Positions 1-7,304 of a DNA stretch of 64,000 nucleotides are shown here, piece by piece. The position numbers and the translations under genes were made by a program. This DNA comes from Chryseobacterium sp. c4a. GTDB lineage: Bacteria; Bacteroidota; Bacteroidia; Flavobacteriales; Weeksellaceae. The first letter of the stretch is position 1. The number at the start of each line of letters is the position of its first letter. Under the pieces are notes generated by a model. That model worked only from the letters and a program-made list of their open reading frames with translations, searched no databases and had not been told where the DNA came from. Location of the stretch: NCBI RefSeq assembly GCF_009900745.1, contig NZ_WXVU01000002.1, forward strand, positions 62,001-126,000. Reading direction: 5' to 3'.

Positions 1-507
1 AACGGTTCCTGCAATTTCACCGATTAGTCTTACCAATGCCAATTGTTTGTATTCATCCACGATAAATTCAAAGGCAATGGCATTTATTTTTTTCTCTGCA
101 AGTTTAAGAAAATACTCCTTATCTCTAAGGTTGATCTGAAGGGCTGAAACCATATAAGTATTAGGTTTCATATAATCAATTTCATCCAGAGTAGGAGGAT
201 TGATTTTCAAAATCAAATCCTGTCCGAATGCTTCTTTAGGATCATTGGTGATTTTTGCTCCAGATTCCGAATACTGTAAATCTGTGAAAAATGAACCCTG
301 TCCGGCTCCTGATTCTATAATAATTTCATGGCCGTGCTCTACCAATACCTGTACGGCGTCCGGAGTAATGCAGGTTCTCCTTTCGTTGAGACAGGTTTCC
401 TTAGGAATTCCAATACTGAATTGTTTTCCCTTCTTAATAACCTCCAATTTTTCCTCTTTCGGCATCAATTCTTCTTCTGTGAAAGGAGTAAAAATGTTTG
501 TACTCAT
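1..507 (-). CDS. ald: alanine dehydrogenase, N-terminal part (runs off the window)
   Basis: The first 169 codons are present and the gene continues beyond base 1. The product should oxidatively deaminate L-alanine to pyruvate with NAD. The N-terminal segment has the AlaDh/PNT signature: a GIPKET motif near residue 33, a CITPDAV stretch and an ESGAG motif that precede the substrate-binding domain. The Rossmann domain lies outside the window. The ATG at 505-507 gives the leader MSTNIFTPF, as in flavobacterial homologues. A transhydrogenase alpha subunit shares this N-terminus and cannot be fully excluded from the fragment. A TATCTTTG -7 element lies about 50 bp upstream on the same strand, inside the spacer after tsaE. 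Confidence 0.82.
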   Translation of the reverse strand, partial: MSTNIFTPFTEEELMPKEEKLEVIKKGKQFSIGIPKETCLNERRTCITPDAVQVLVEHGHEIIIESGAGQGSFFTDLQYSESGAKITNDPKEAFGQDLILKINPPTLDEIDYMKPNTYMVSALQINLRDKEYFLKLAEKKINAIAFEFIVDEYKQLALVRLIGEIAGTV

Positions 508-556
508 CCTTTAAATTATGTCTTACAGATTGTTATTTTAATACTAAATTAATAAG

Positions 557-564
557 CAAAGATA
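557..564 (-). promoter_or_regulatory. -7 promoter element for ald
   Basis: The minus strand reads TATCTTTG, an exact match to the Bacteroidota -7 consensus TAnnTTTG. It would place transcription start about 45 nt before the ald ATG. No clear TTG -33 element is visible at the expected distance. Confidence 0.55.
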
Positions 565-572
565 CATAATAT

Positions 573-980
573 TTACTCGAATGAAACCTCTCTGTTTTCA
601 CCCGTGTTCACAATACTCATTGTGTGGTAGTTGAGTCCGTAAAGCTCTTCTTCATACACTTCCGGCCACTCAATAATACACAGAAAAGAATTATCAAGAT
701 ATTCTTCGATCCCAATATCATATACCTCTTCGATGTTTTTTAAGCGATAAAGATCAAAATGGAATACTTTTCCTTTTGAGGTGTTGTATTCATTTACGAT
801 AGAATAAGTAGGGGAGTTTACTTCATCCTCACTTCCCAGATTTTTAAGCAAAAACTGAGTGAATGTGGTTTTTCCGGCACCCAGATTTCCTTTTAGTAAA
901 AGGATATTATGTTTTAATTGAGGAAGAATGCTGTCTACAACTTCCTGCCAGTCTTCGATTGTATGTATAGTGAACTGCAT
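573..980 (-). CDS. tsaE: tRNA threonylcarbamoyladenosine biosynthesis ATPase TsaE
   Basis: This 135-residue protein matches the small P-loop ATPase TsaE, which works with TsaB and TsaD to make t6A37 in ANN-decoding tRNAs. The Walker A motif GNLGAGKTT is near residues 32-40. The motif SPTYSIVNEY and a downstream HFDLYRL are typical of the family, and a C-terminal IIEWPE segment matches the conserved EW element. The length is usual for the family. The gene is divergent from dnaG with 94 bp between the two starts, and its minus-strand -7 element at 996-1003 overlaps the region that also serves dnaG. Confidence 0.93.
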   Translation of the reverse strand: MQFTIHTIEDWQEVVDSILPQLKHNILLLKGNLGAGKTTFTQFLLKNLGSEDEVNSPTYSIVNEYNTSKGKVFHFDLYRLKNIEEVYDIGIEEYLDNSFLCIIEWPEVYEEELYGLNYHTMSIVNTGENREVSFE

Positions 981-995
981 AAGCTAATTTGTTTG

Positions 996-1003
996 CAAAA
1001 ATA
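996..1003 (-). promoter_or_regulatory. -7 promoter element for tsaE
   Basis: Minus-strand TATTTTTG matches TAnnTTTG and lies 15 bp before the tsaE ATG, so the transcript would have a very short leader. No convincing -33 TTG is seen. Confidence 0.5.
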
Positions 1004-1040
1004 ATCATAATACAGTCGATATAGATAACTAGTGATATAA

Positions 1041-1070
1041 TTGTAAGGTTTTTTTTTATGTGTATTTTTG
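1041..1070 (+). promoter_or_regulatory. promoter for dnaG
   Basis: TTG at 1041-1043 and TATTTTTG at 1063-1070 are separated by 19 bp, the usual Bacteroidota spacing. The -7 element ends only four bases before the dnaG ATG at 1075, so the mRNA is probably leaderless or nearly so. This also argues against the upstream GTG at 1060, which lies inside the promoter. Confidence 0.65.
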
Positions 1071-1074
1071 CAAT

Positions 1075-3060
1075 ATGATTTCGAAGCAGACAATAGACAA
1101 AATTTTCTCAACGATACGTGTAGAAGAGATAGTAGGAGAGTACGTTCAGTTGAAAAGAGCAGGGTCTAATTATAAAGGACTCAGCCCATTTCATGAAGAA
1201 AAGTCTCCAAGTTTTGTTGTTTCGCCGAGCAAACAAATCTGGAAAGATTTCTCTACTGGAAAAGGAGGGACTGCCATCTCTTTCCTGATGGAAATTGAGA
1301 ATTTTACCTATCCGGAAGCTCTTCGTCATGCCGCCAAGAAATATGGAATTGAAATTGAGGAAGATCTGCGTGAAATTTCCGAAGAAGCAAAACATGCCCA
1401 AACGGAAAAAGATCTTTTGTATAAAATTCATGAAGTTGCCAATACTTACTTTCAGGAAATCCTTTGGGATGATGAAGAAGGAAGAAGTATAGGACTTGCT
1501 TATTTTAAGGAAAGAGAGCTTAAAGATGATATCATTAAGAAATTCCAGCTTGGATATTCTCCCGAAAAGAAGAATGCTTTTACAACGTACGCATTAGAGA
1601 AAGGATATACTAAGGAAATACTTGAAAAATCAGGACTTTCTATTTTTCCCGAAAATACTCCGGCAGGAGTCGATAGATTCCGAGAGAGGGTAATTTTCCC
1701 TATTCATAGTTTTTCAGGACGAGTGCTAGGTTTTGGAGCCAGAATTCTGAAGAATAATGTAAAAACGGCCAAATATCTCAATTCACCGGAAACGGAGATC
1801 TATCATAAATCCAATGTTCTTTATGGATTAAACCAGAGTAAGCAGGCTATTTCCAGAAAGAACGGCTGTCTTTTGGTGGAAGGATATATGGATGTGATTT
1901 CCCTTCACATGTCCGGAATCGAAAATGTTGTAGCCAGCTCCGGAACTTCCCTTACTACTGAGCAAATCAAATTGATTAAGAGGCTTACGGAAAACGTAAC
2001 GATTCTCTTTGATGGTGATAATGCTGGGATTAAAGCCAGTTTCCGTAGTATTGATATGTTGCTTACGGAAGGAATGAACATCCGTGTTTTACTTTTCCCT
2101 GATGGTGACGACCCGGATTCCTTTGCCAGAAAACATCCGCAGGAATATGTAGAAAAGTATATTGAGAATGAGGCGATGGATTTCATCGACTTTAAAGCGG
2201 AAATTCTGTTGCGTGATGTTGGTAACGATCCTATTAAAAAAGCAGAAGCCATCCGTGACATTGTAAAGTCGGTTTCCTTTGTACAGAATGCACTGAAAAG
2301 AGAAGTTTATCTGAAGGAGGTTTCCAATAAATTCGGACTTTCTGAGCAGAGCCTTTTCAATGAGCTGGATGTTCAAAAGCAGATTACCCAGAATCAAACC
2401 CATCATGTTCAGCAGCAACAGAAGGAAAAAGCAGCTCCAAAGTTGGAGATTGTTCCTTTGGATCAGGAAAAAGAAGACCCGTTCTTATTTGATGTATTGT
2501 TTATGGAGAATAAGTTGGTAGATCATATGTTGATGTTTGGTGATATCGTACTGAAAAGAAGGAATGAGAAGAACGAAGAGTATCAGATTACGGTCATTGA
2601 AGAAATTCTTCATCATTTTGAAGAAGAACAATATCTATTTTTAGTCAAAGAAAATGAGATCATTATCAATCAGGTAAGAGAGGGAATTCAGAAAGATGAG
2701 TTGAGAAGTGGAAACTTTTTTGTATCTTTTATGGATGAAGAAATTACCACAAAGGTTGTGGATGCACTGATTCCTTTGGATGAACTTGAAAATTGGGCTT
2801 CCAGAAATATTTATCCGCCCAATTATGGAGATAAGGTAGCAGATCAGATCCGGGGAGATGTTTTACTGCACAAATACAGATATATTGATTATCTGATTAA
2901 GGAAACGGCTAAAGAATTGGATCAGTACAGCAATACGGATGAAGTAAAGTATTATGAGCTGATTAAAAAAATTACTTTACTGAAACAGGCTTCAATCAGA
3001 CTAAGTAATATCATCGAGTATTCTCCCATCAAGGGAATCTATGTGGATAGAAAAAGATAG
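1075..3060 (+). CDS. dnaG: DNA primase DnaG
   Basis: The 661-residue primase makes RNA primers for lagging-strand replication. In order it shows the N-terminal zinc-ribbon-like domain (about residues 30-90), the catalytic Toprim core with LLVEGYMDVISLH and LFDGDNAGIKAS, and a poorly conserved helicase-binding C-terminal region. The expected zinc ligands are absent. Where other primases have C-P-F-H and HCFGCG, this one reads LSPFHEEKSPSF and WKDFSTGKGG, so no Cys remains. From memory this loss is shared by flavobacterial primases. ATG 1075 was chosen over GTG 1060 because of promoter position. Convergent genes are absent and clpP follows after 112 bp. Confidence 0.97.
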   Translation: MISKQTIDKIFSTIRVEEIVGEYVQLKRAGSNYKGLSPFHEEKSPSFVVSPSKQIWKDFSTGKGGTAISFLMEIENFTYPEALRHAAKKYGIEIEEDLREISEEAKHAQTEKDLLYKIHEVANTYFQEILWDDEEGRSIGLAYFKERELKDDIIKKFQLGYSPEKKNAFTTYALEKGYTKEILEKSGLSIFPENTPAGVDRFRERVIFPIHSFSGRVLGFGARILKNNVKTAKYLNSPETEIYHKSNVLYGLNQSKQAISRKNGCLLVEGYMDVISLHMSGIENVVASSGTSLTTEQIKLIKRLTENVTILFDGDNAGIKASFRSIDMLLTEGMNIRVLLFPDGDDPDSFARKHPQEYVEKYIENEAMDFIDFKAEILLRDVGNDPIKKAEAIRDIVKSVSFVQNALKREVYLKEVSNKFGLSEQSLFNELDVQKQITQNQTHHVQQQQKEKAAPKLEIVPLDQEKEDPFLFDVLFMENKLVDHMLMFGDIVLKRRNEKNEEYQITVIEEILHHFEEEQYLFLVKENEIIINQVREGIQKDELRSGNFFVSFMDEEITTKVVDALIPLDELENWASRNIYPPNYGDKVADQIRGDVLLHKYRYIDYLIKETAKELDQYSNTDEVKYYELIKKITLLKQASIRLSNIIEYSPIKGIYVDRKR

Positions 3061-3172
3061 TTTAAAGACAAAAAGGACTCGGAATTCTATGACAAAAAGT
3101 CCTATAAAATTTTAGGAATAAATATTGTAATTTAAACTTTGAAAATATTTTAAAATAATACATAATATCAAT

Positions 3173-3856
3173 ATGGACATTAAAAAAGAATTCAGAGATT
3201 TCTCTGTAAAGCATTTAGGAAACAACGGTTTAGTTACCGATCAGTATATGGGAATGTATGGCCCAACGAACCTAACTCCGTACATCATGGAAGAAAGAAG
3301 ATTAAACGTGGCTCAGATGGACGTTTTCTCTCGTTTGATGATGGACAGAATTATCTTCCTTGGAACAGGAATTGATGACCAGGTGGCGAATATCGTTACA
3401 GCTCAGCTTTTATTCTTGGAAAGTGCAGATCCATCTAAAGATATTCAAATCTATATCAACTCTCCTGGTGGTAGTGTATATGCAGGATTAGGTATTTATG
3501 ACACAATGCAGATCATTAAGCCGGATGTTGCGACAATCTGTACAGGTATGGCTGCTTCAATGGGAGCTGTATTATTGGTGGCAGGAGAAAAAGGAAAACG
3601 TTCTGCGCTTAAACACTCAAGAGTAATGATTCACCAGCCTTCGGGAGGTGCTCAGGGAGTAGCTTCCGATATGGAGATCAACTTAAGAGAAATGTTGAAA
3701 TTAAAGCAGGAACTTTATGACATTATTGCTCACCATTCAGGGCAAACTTACGAGTGGGTAGAGAAATCTTCCGACAGAGATTACTGGATGACTTCTGAAG
3801 AAGCTAAGAGCTACGGTATGGTAGATGAGGTTCTTCAAAGAGCAGAGAAAAAATAA
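3173..3856 (+). CDS. clpP: ATP-dependent Clp protease proteolytic subunit
   Basis: The 227-residue serine peptidase forms the tetradecameric chamber that degrades substrates fed by ClpX or ClpA/C. The catalytic Ser is in GMAASMGA (about residue 129), the His in MIHQPSGG (about 154), and the Asp lies in the SSDRDYWM stretch. The N-terminal 30 residues are longer than in E. coli and are probably processed or form the axial loop. A strong intrinsic terminator follows directly. The gene is probably transcribed alone because the next gene is on the other strand and dnaG is 112 bp upstream. Confidence 0.97.
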   Translation: MDIKKEFRDFSVKHLGNNGLVTDQYMGMYGPTNLTPYIMEERRLNVAQMDVFSRLMMDRIIFLGTGIDDQVANIVTAQLLFLESADPSKDIQIYINSPGGSVYAGLGIYDTMQIIKPDVATICTGMAASMGAVLLVAGEKGKRSALKHSRVMIHQPSGGAQGVASDMEINLREMLKLKQELYDIIAHHSGQTYEWVEKSSDRDYWMTSEEAKSYGMVDEVLQRAEKK

Positions 3857-3876
3857 TTGATTGTATAATCATATCG

Positions 3877-3905
3877 AAAAACGCATCCCATGGGATGCGT
3901 TTTTT
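3877..3905 (+). terminator. intrinsic terminator after clpP
   Basis: A perfect inverted repeat with arms aacgcatccca and tgggatgcgtt is followed by a T run. The A run on the left makes it potentially bidirectional. Confidence 0.9.
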
Positions 3906-3943
3906 GTTTTAGCCACGAATATATATTGAGCAAAATAAATATT

Positions 3944-4033
3944 AGGAATTGAACCACAATTAAAGACATGATATTGCCCCTCCTCGGGCGGAGTGTCAAA
4001 TCTTTGATTTGACGTGGTGGTTCAACAATTCCT
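3944..4033. repeat. 90-bp inverted-repeat element, MITE/REP-like
   Basis: The ends are near-matching inverted repeats: AGGAATTGAACCAC at 3944-3957 and GTGGTTCAACAATTCCT at 4017-4033, with a three-base bulge. Inside lie a CTCCTCGGGCGGAG region and a perfect hairpin GTCAAATC-TTT-GATTTGAC at 3995-4013. There is no open reading frame. It sits between clpP and a convergent gene, the usual place for mobile miniature repeats. No second full copy was found in this window, so its multi-copy nature is inferred. Confidence 0.6.
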
Positions 4034-4035
4034 TT

Positions 4036-5148
4036 TTACTTCTTCAAAACCTTATGCACCGCAGACCCACTTTTCGTTTTAATCTCAATCCAATAAATTC
4101 CGGCGTTTAAAGATTTAACATTAATCTTCCTTGATTGAGAATTCATCACTTTCTGCCCTAAAGAAGAATAGATATTCACTTCTTGAATGCCTTCAGAAGT
4201 TTCGATCTGAATAAAATCACTGGTTGGGTTTGGGTAAATGCTGAAGGAAGCTTTTTTATTGACCGAAGCCACGGATAATGTCGCGTTACTTGCTTCAGTA
4301 GGAGTGAATGGTCTTCTTTCTCCAAAGCTTAATCCTAACCAGGTGTTGTTGCTTAACTGTATCTGGCTAAGGTTGGTTTTCTTTTGCCAGCTTGAAAGGT
4401 CTTCTCCTGTATATAATGTCCAGTTTTCTGTTCCTGAGCTATTTCCAGAGAAGTTATTTAATGATAAGCTTGAAACCTGGTCATTATTGGAGGTAAAATT
4501 GAAATAGGAAGTGTTCGACTGGATTAGTTGCAGAGCCTGTTCAGCTGTTATACTGCCATTATATTGAATCCCAAAAACAAAAGAATTGGCATTACCGTTA
4601 GAATGATTTGTTCCAAAATCTACAACAACAAGACTTTTATTAGCTCCTGTTCCAATCCAATTGGTAATTTGGGATGAGGTATACCATTCAGAGCTATATG
4701 CCGGAACGGGAGTAGAAGGGGAATTGTACATATTGTCCATACCATAAGCAACGCCATACCATTGTCCATCAGTCAGAGTAGTATAACCAACTCCTTGGTT
4801 CCATGTCATATTTTCTGCACTCGGCCCTGACCAGCTTATCCAGTAATCATCCATAGTAGACGTGTGATGATTATAGTTGATTACAGATAGAAACCCTGTA
4901 GGAATGTCAACTTCCATTTTAGGTTCTGCTGCAACAATCGCATTGATCATATCTTCTACATTCAAAGTATTAGAATCAAATCGATAACCCCAAGCATATG
5001 ACTTTGGAGTATTGTTGTCATTGAAATCGGCAATGAAATAAGCTTTTTTAGAACCCGTTCCTACCCAAAACTTGATATCATTTTCAGTAAATTGAGCAAA
5101 GAAAAACTGCGTAAAAAGCAGTAAGAAAAAAAGATAGATTTTTCTCAT
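4036..5148 (-). CDS. secreted two-domain protein with T9SS C-terminal sorting domain, under B12 riboswitch
   Basis: The 370-residue precursor has a signal peptide (MRKIYLFFLLLFTQFFFAQ). It carries two copies of a domain of about 115 residues. The first (about 22-137) opens with FWVGTGSKKAYFIADF and the second (about 158-276) with NWIGTGANKSLVVVDF. Both then have an AWGYRFD/VFGIQYN segment and a helix of the type AEQALQLI. Residues 300-370 form a type IX secretion C-terminal domain (SFSIYPNPTSDFIQI, then a KVLKK end), so the product should be exported across the outer membrane. A cobalamin riboswitch occupies its 5' leader. I do not recognise an enzymatic family; extracellular corrinoid binding is an inference from the riboswitch. 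Confidence 0.85.
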   Translation of the reverse strand: MRKIYLFFLLLFTQFFFAQFTENDIKFWVGTGSKKAYFIADFNDNNTPKSYAWGYRFDSNTLNVEDMINAIVAAEPKMEVDIPTGFLSVINYNHHTSTMDDYWISWSGPSAENMTWNQGVGYTTLTDGQWYGVAYGMDNMYNSPSTPVPAYSSEWYTSSQITNWIGTGANKSLVVVDFGTNHSNGNANSFVFGIQYNGSITAEQALQLIQSNTSYFNFTSNNDQVSSLSLNNFSGNSSGTENWTLYTGEDLSSWQKKTNLSQIQLSNNTWLGLSFGERRPFTPTEASNATLSVASVNKKASFSIYPNPTSDFIQIETSEGIQEVNIYSSLGQKVMNSQSRKINVKSLNAGIYWIEIKTKSGSAVHKVLKK

Positions 5149-5190
5149 AATATAATTAAATTAAAGTTTTATTCCCGAAACTTATTGATA

Positions 5191-5221
5191 GGAAATGAAG
5201 ACGTATGATGTCTCCATATCC
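5191..5221 (-). other. hairpin between riboswitch and start codon (possible expression platform)
   Basis: On the minus strand GGATATGGAGAC and GTCTTCATTTCC can pair with two small bulges around a seven-base loop. No T run follows, so it does not look like an intrinsic terminator. Its role as an expression platform is a guess. Confidence 0.3.
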
Positions 5222-5242
5222 TAAAACTAAATGTTTGTTTAA

Positions 5243-5400
5243 GGCAGGTTTCCTGGCTTGCATCCTTATAGCTAACCTTCCCAGGCAAAGCCCAGTGGTA
5301 TGATGAAACTATAGGTATAAGCAGCTTACAGTTGCGGGTACAGCTCAAGATTTAAATAATATTCTCACTTGATTCCCTATTATGAACAGTGTTCAACCTT
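5243..5400 (-). ncRNA. cobalamin riboswitch
   Basis: The minus strand contains the B12-box AAGCCAGGAAACCTGCC at its 3' end (5243-5259). Further 5' it has the conserved segments CCACTGGG, CCGCAACTGTAAGC and TAGGGAATCAAGTGAGAAT, in the order expected for a cobalamin aptamer. The candidate spans about 158 nt. It lies 95 bp before the ATG of the T9SS protein and starts right after a -7 promoter element. Confidence 0.9.
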
Positions 5401-5408
5401 AAAGTCCG

Positions 5409-5416
5409 CAAATATA
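5409..5416 (-). promoter_or_regulatory. -7 promoter element for the riboswitch transcript
   Basis: Minus-strand TATATTTG matches TAnnTTTG and would start transcription near 5404, immediately before the aptamer. The rest of the 5417-5640 spacer shows no gene. Confidence 0.6.
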
Positions 5417-5668
5417 TCACATAAAATTTTGATATCTATTTTGTGAATTATAGATCTGCTTTCCGTTTTTTTGGCAGGTTATTGTGTTTTTTTATAGAAC
5501 AGATTTGATTGATAATGGATTGGGTTTTGTTGCTTTTTTTTTAAATTAAAATGAAGTTTTTGCTGTTTATATTTGATTCATCTTTAGGTTTTATTGTTAA
5601 AATACAATTATTATTATATTCAAGATCAGTTTACAATCAATTTATACTTTCGCGCCATAAAAGTTAAT

Positions 5669-6937
5669 ATGAAAAGATTACTATTTTCTGTTTTAATGAT
5701 GGCTGCATTATGGTCATGTAGCAAAGATGATGACAACAATGTAAATAACCAGGATATTAATTATTCTAAGCTTCCAGAGGAGTTTCCTTTTTCAAAAATG
5801 GCAACAATAAATGGAGTGGATGTCATTAACGGCGGATTCGGTTCCGGGGCAGCCGCTCATCCTACAAGAAAAGGAGAGTTTTATGTTATTACAGACCGTG
5901 GTCCAAATACCGATTATCTGAAAGGGAAAAAGTTTTTAACCCCTGATTTTACGCCTACCATTATGCATTTTAAAATTAATGCAGAAGGAAAAGTAGAGGT
6001 AATCAAATATATTAAGCTAAAAAATCCATCAGGAAAACCGATTACAGGACTTCCAAATCCTGTGGGAATGGGCAGTACAGGTGAAGTGGCATATGATGCA
6101 GCTGGAAATGTCTTGGGCACGGATAATTATGGTTTAGACAGTGAAAGTATTGTTGCGGCAGCAGACGGTACATTCTGGGTATCCGATGAATACGGCCCGC
6201 ATATTGTTCATTACAGTGCCGATGGAGTAGAGATGGAGAGAATAAGCCCGATTGGTGTAAACACTGGAAATAGAAAATTACCTGCTGTTTTGGCGAAAAG
6301 AAGAGCCAACAGAGGGATGGAAGGTCTTTGTATTACTCCGGATGGAAAAACACTAGTAGGAACCATACAATCTATGATGTTTGTTCCTTCAAAAGCTTTG
6401 GCAACAAATACAACCTTAACGAGGATCGTTACTTTTGATATCACCACTGGTAAAACAAAGCAATATCTTTATAAACAGGATGGCGGAGCTTCCGATTCGG
6501 TTTGTGATATTACAGCATTGGGGAATAATGAATTTCTTGTCATTGAAAGAGACGGTAATTTTGGAACACAAGGCGGAATTAAAAAAGTGTACCGAATTAA
6601 TCTAGCTGAAGCTACAGATGTAAACGGAACTGATCTTGCAGCTGCAGACGGAATGCTGGTCAATGGAAAAGCTCTGGAACAGTGTACATGGGATGAACTT
6701 ACCAAAGCAGGAATTAAATCTGTTTCTAAAAAATTAGCAGTAGACCTGGTAGCAAAACTAGGATATGAACATGATAAATTTGAGGGAATTGTTTATTTAG
6801 GAAATAATAAACTGGCTGTTTTCAATGATGATGACTTTGGAGTAGTGGATGACGGAAACGGAAACCCTAAAGCAAAAATACTTCCTAAAACTGGGAAGGT
6901 AGATAAAGGAACTATGTACGTAGTCGATATTCAATAA
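5669..6937 (+). CDS. phytase-like beta-propeller lipoprotein (esterase-like activity of phytase family)
   Basis: The 422-residue product begins MKRLLFSVLMMAALWSCSKDDD, a lipoprotein signal peptide with lipobox LWSC. The mature part starts with GVDVINGGFGSGAAAHPTRKGEFYVITDRGPNTD, split here as two recognisable blocks: the GGFGSG turn and the YVITDRGPN motif typical of the phytase-like esterase family (PF13449). Further motifs are WVSDEYGPHI and GMEGLCITPDGKTL. These proteins are six-bladed propellers thought to act on phospho-esters, but the substrate is unknown. ATG 5669 is preferred over an upstream in-frame ATG because only it gives the signal peptide. A TACTTTCG element about 17 bp upstream may be a variant -7 site. 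A terminator follows. Confidence 0.85.
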   Translation: MKRLLFSVLMMAALWSCSKDDDNNVNNQDINYSKLPEEFPFSKMATINGVDVINGGFGSGAAAHPTRKGEFYVITDRGPNTDYLKGKKFLTPDFTPTIMHFKINAEGKVEVIKYIKLKNPSGKPITGLPNPVGMGSTGEVAYDAAGNVLGTDNYGLDSESIVAAADGTFWVSDEYGPHIVHYSADGVEMERISPIGVNTGNRKLPAVLAKRRANRGMEGLCITPDGKTLVGTIQSMMFVPSKALATNTTLTRIVTFDITTGKTKQYLYKQDGGASDSVCDITALGNNEFLVIERDGNFGTQGGIKKVYRINLAEATDVNGTDLAAADGMLVNGKALEQCTWDELTKAGIKSVSKKLAVDLVAKLGYEHDKFEGIVYLGNNKLAVFNDDDFGVVDDGNGNPKAKILPKTGKVDKGTMYVVDIQ

Positions 6938-6957
6938 TTAGATTTTTTTTAACAGAA

Positions 6958-6985
6958 AGCGGCGGGATTTATCCCGCCGTTTTTT
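6958..6985 (+). terminator. intrinsic terminator after the phytase-like gene
   Basis: CGGCGGGAT and ATCCCGCCG pair around a two-base loop and are followed by six T. Confidence 0.92.
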
Positions 6986-7003
6986 ATGGTATGTGATTGA
7001 AAT

Positions 7004-7034
7004 TTCAATAGAAACGGGCTTTAATCTGTTTAAA
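7004..7034. repeat. dispersed 31-bp repeat, diverged copy
   Basis: It reads TTCAATAGAAACGGGCTTTA then atctgtttaaa. It matches the second copy at 7176-7206 except in the right arm of the internal GGGCTTTAGCCC palindrome, which is broken here. Confidence 0.65.
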
Positions 7035-7057
7035 TGACAAAAATTTTTGAAAAAAAA

Positions 7058-7134
7058 TTTGTCATTCCATAGGAATCTAAACTATGATATTAAAAAGAAC
7101 GATGTAGAGATTTTTCCTTCATCAGAATAACAAA
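7058..7134. repeat. degenerate inverted-repeat element between the two 31-bp repeats
   Basis: The left end TTTGTCATTCCATAGGAATCT and the reverse complement of the right end (TTTGTTATTCTGATGAAGGAA) resemble each other with gaps. The layout is that of a decayed miniature element nested in the 6938-7304 gene-free spacer. A further ATGACAAA/TTTGTCAT hairpin overlaps its left edge. Confidence 0.4.
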
Positions 7135-7175
7135 GTATATGTTTTTTGTTTTAAAGTGAATGCTTGAAAAACCTA

Positions 7176-7206
7176 TTCAATAGAAACGGGCTTTAGCCCG
7201 TTTAAA
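7176..7206. repeat. dispersed 31-bp repeat with intact palindrome
   Basis: TTCAATAGAAACGGGCTTTA continues as gcccgtttaaa. The core AAACGGGCTTTAGCCCGTTT is a near-perfect palindrome. A shorter TTGGCTTTAGCCAA palindrome lies 25 bp downstream. Confidence 0.7.
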
Positions 7207-7251
7207 AAAGTAAAAATTTTTCCATTGGCTTTAGCCAAAACCTATAATAAA

Positions 7252-7278
7252 ATCCCCTGAAAATAACTTTCAGGGGAT
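7252..7278 (-). terminator. intrinsic terminator after tpiA
   Basis: ATCCCCTGAAA and TTTCAGGGGAT pair. On the minus strand the stem is followed by TTTATT. Confidence 0.85.
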
Positions 7279-7304
7279 CTGTATGTTTATTGTTCTTCTC
7301 AATA

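Noticed and set aside
200..514. Plus-strand frames opposite ald
   Set aside because: They lie antisense to the clearly conserved alanine dehydrogenase frame and have no motif.
1060..1074. GTG at 1060 as the dnaG start
   Set aside because: It lies within the -7 promoter element, and the extra five residues have no family support.
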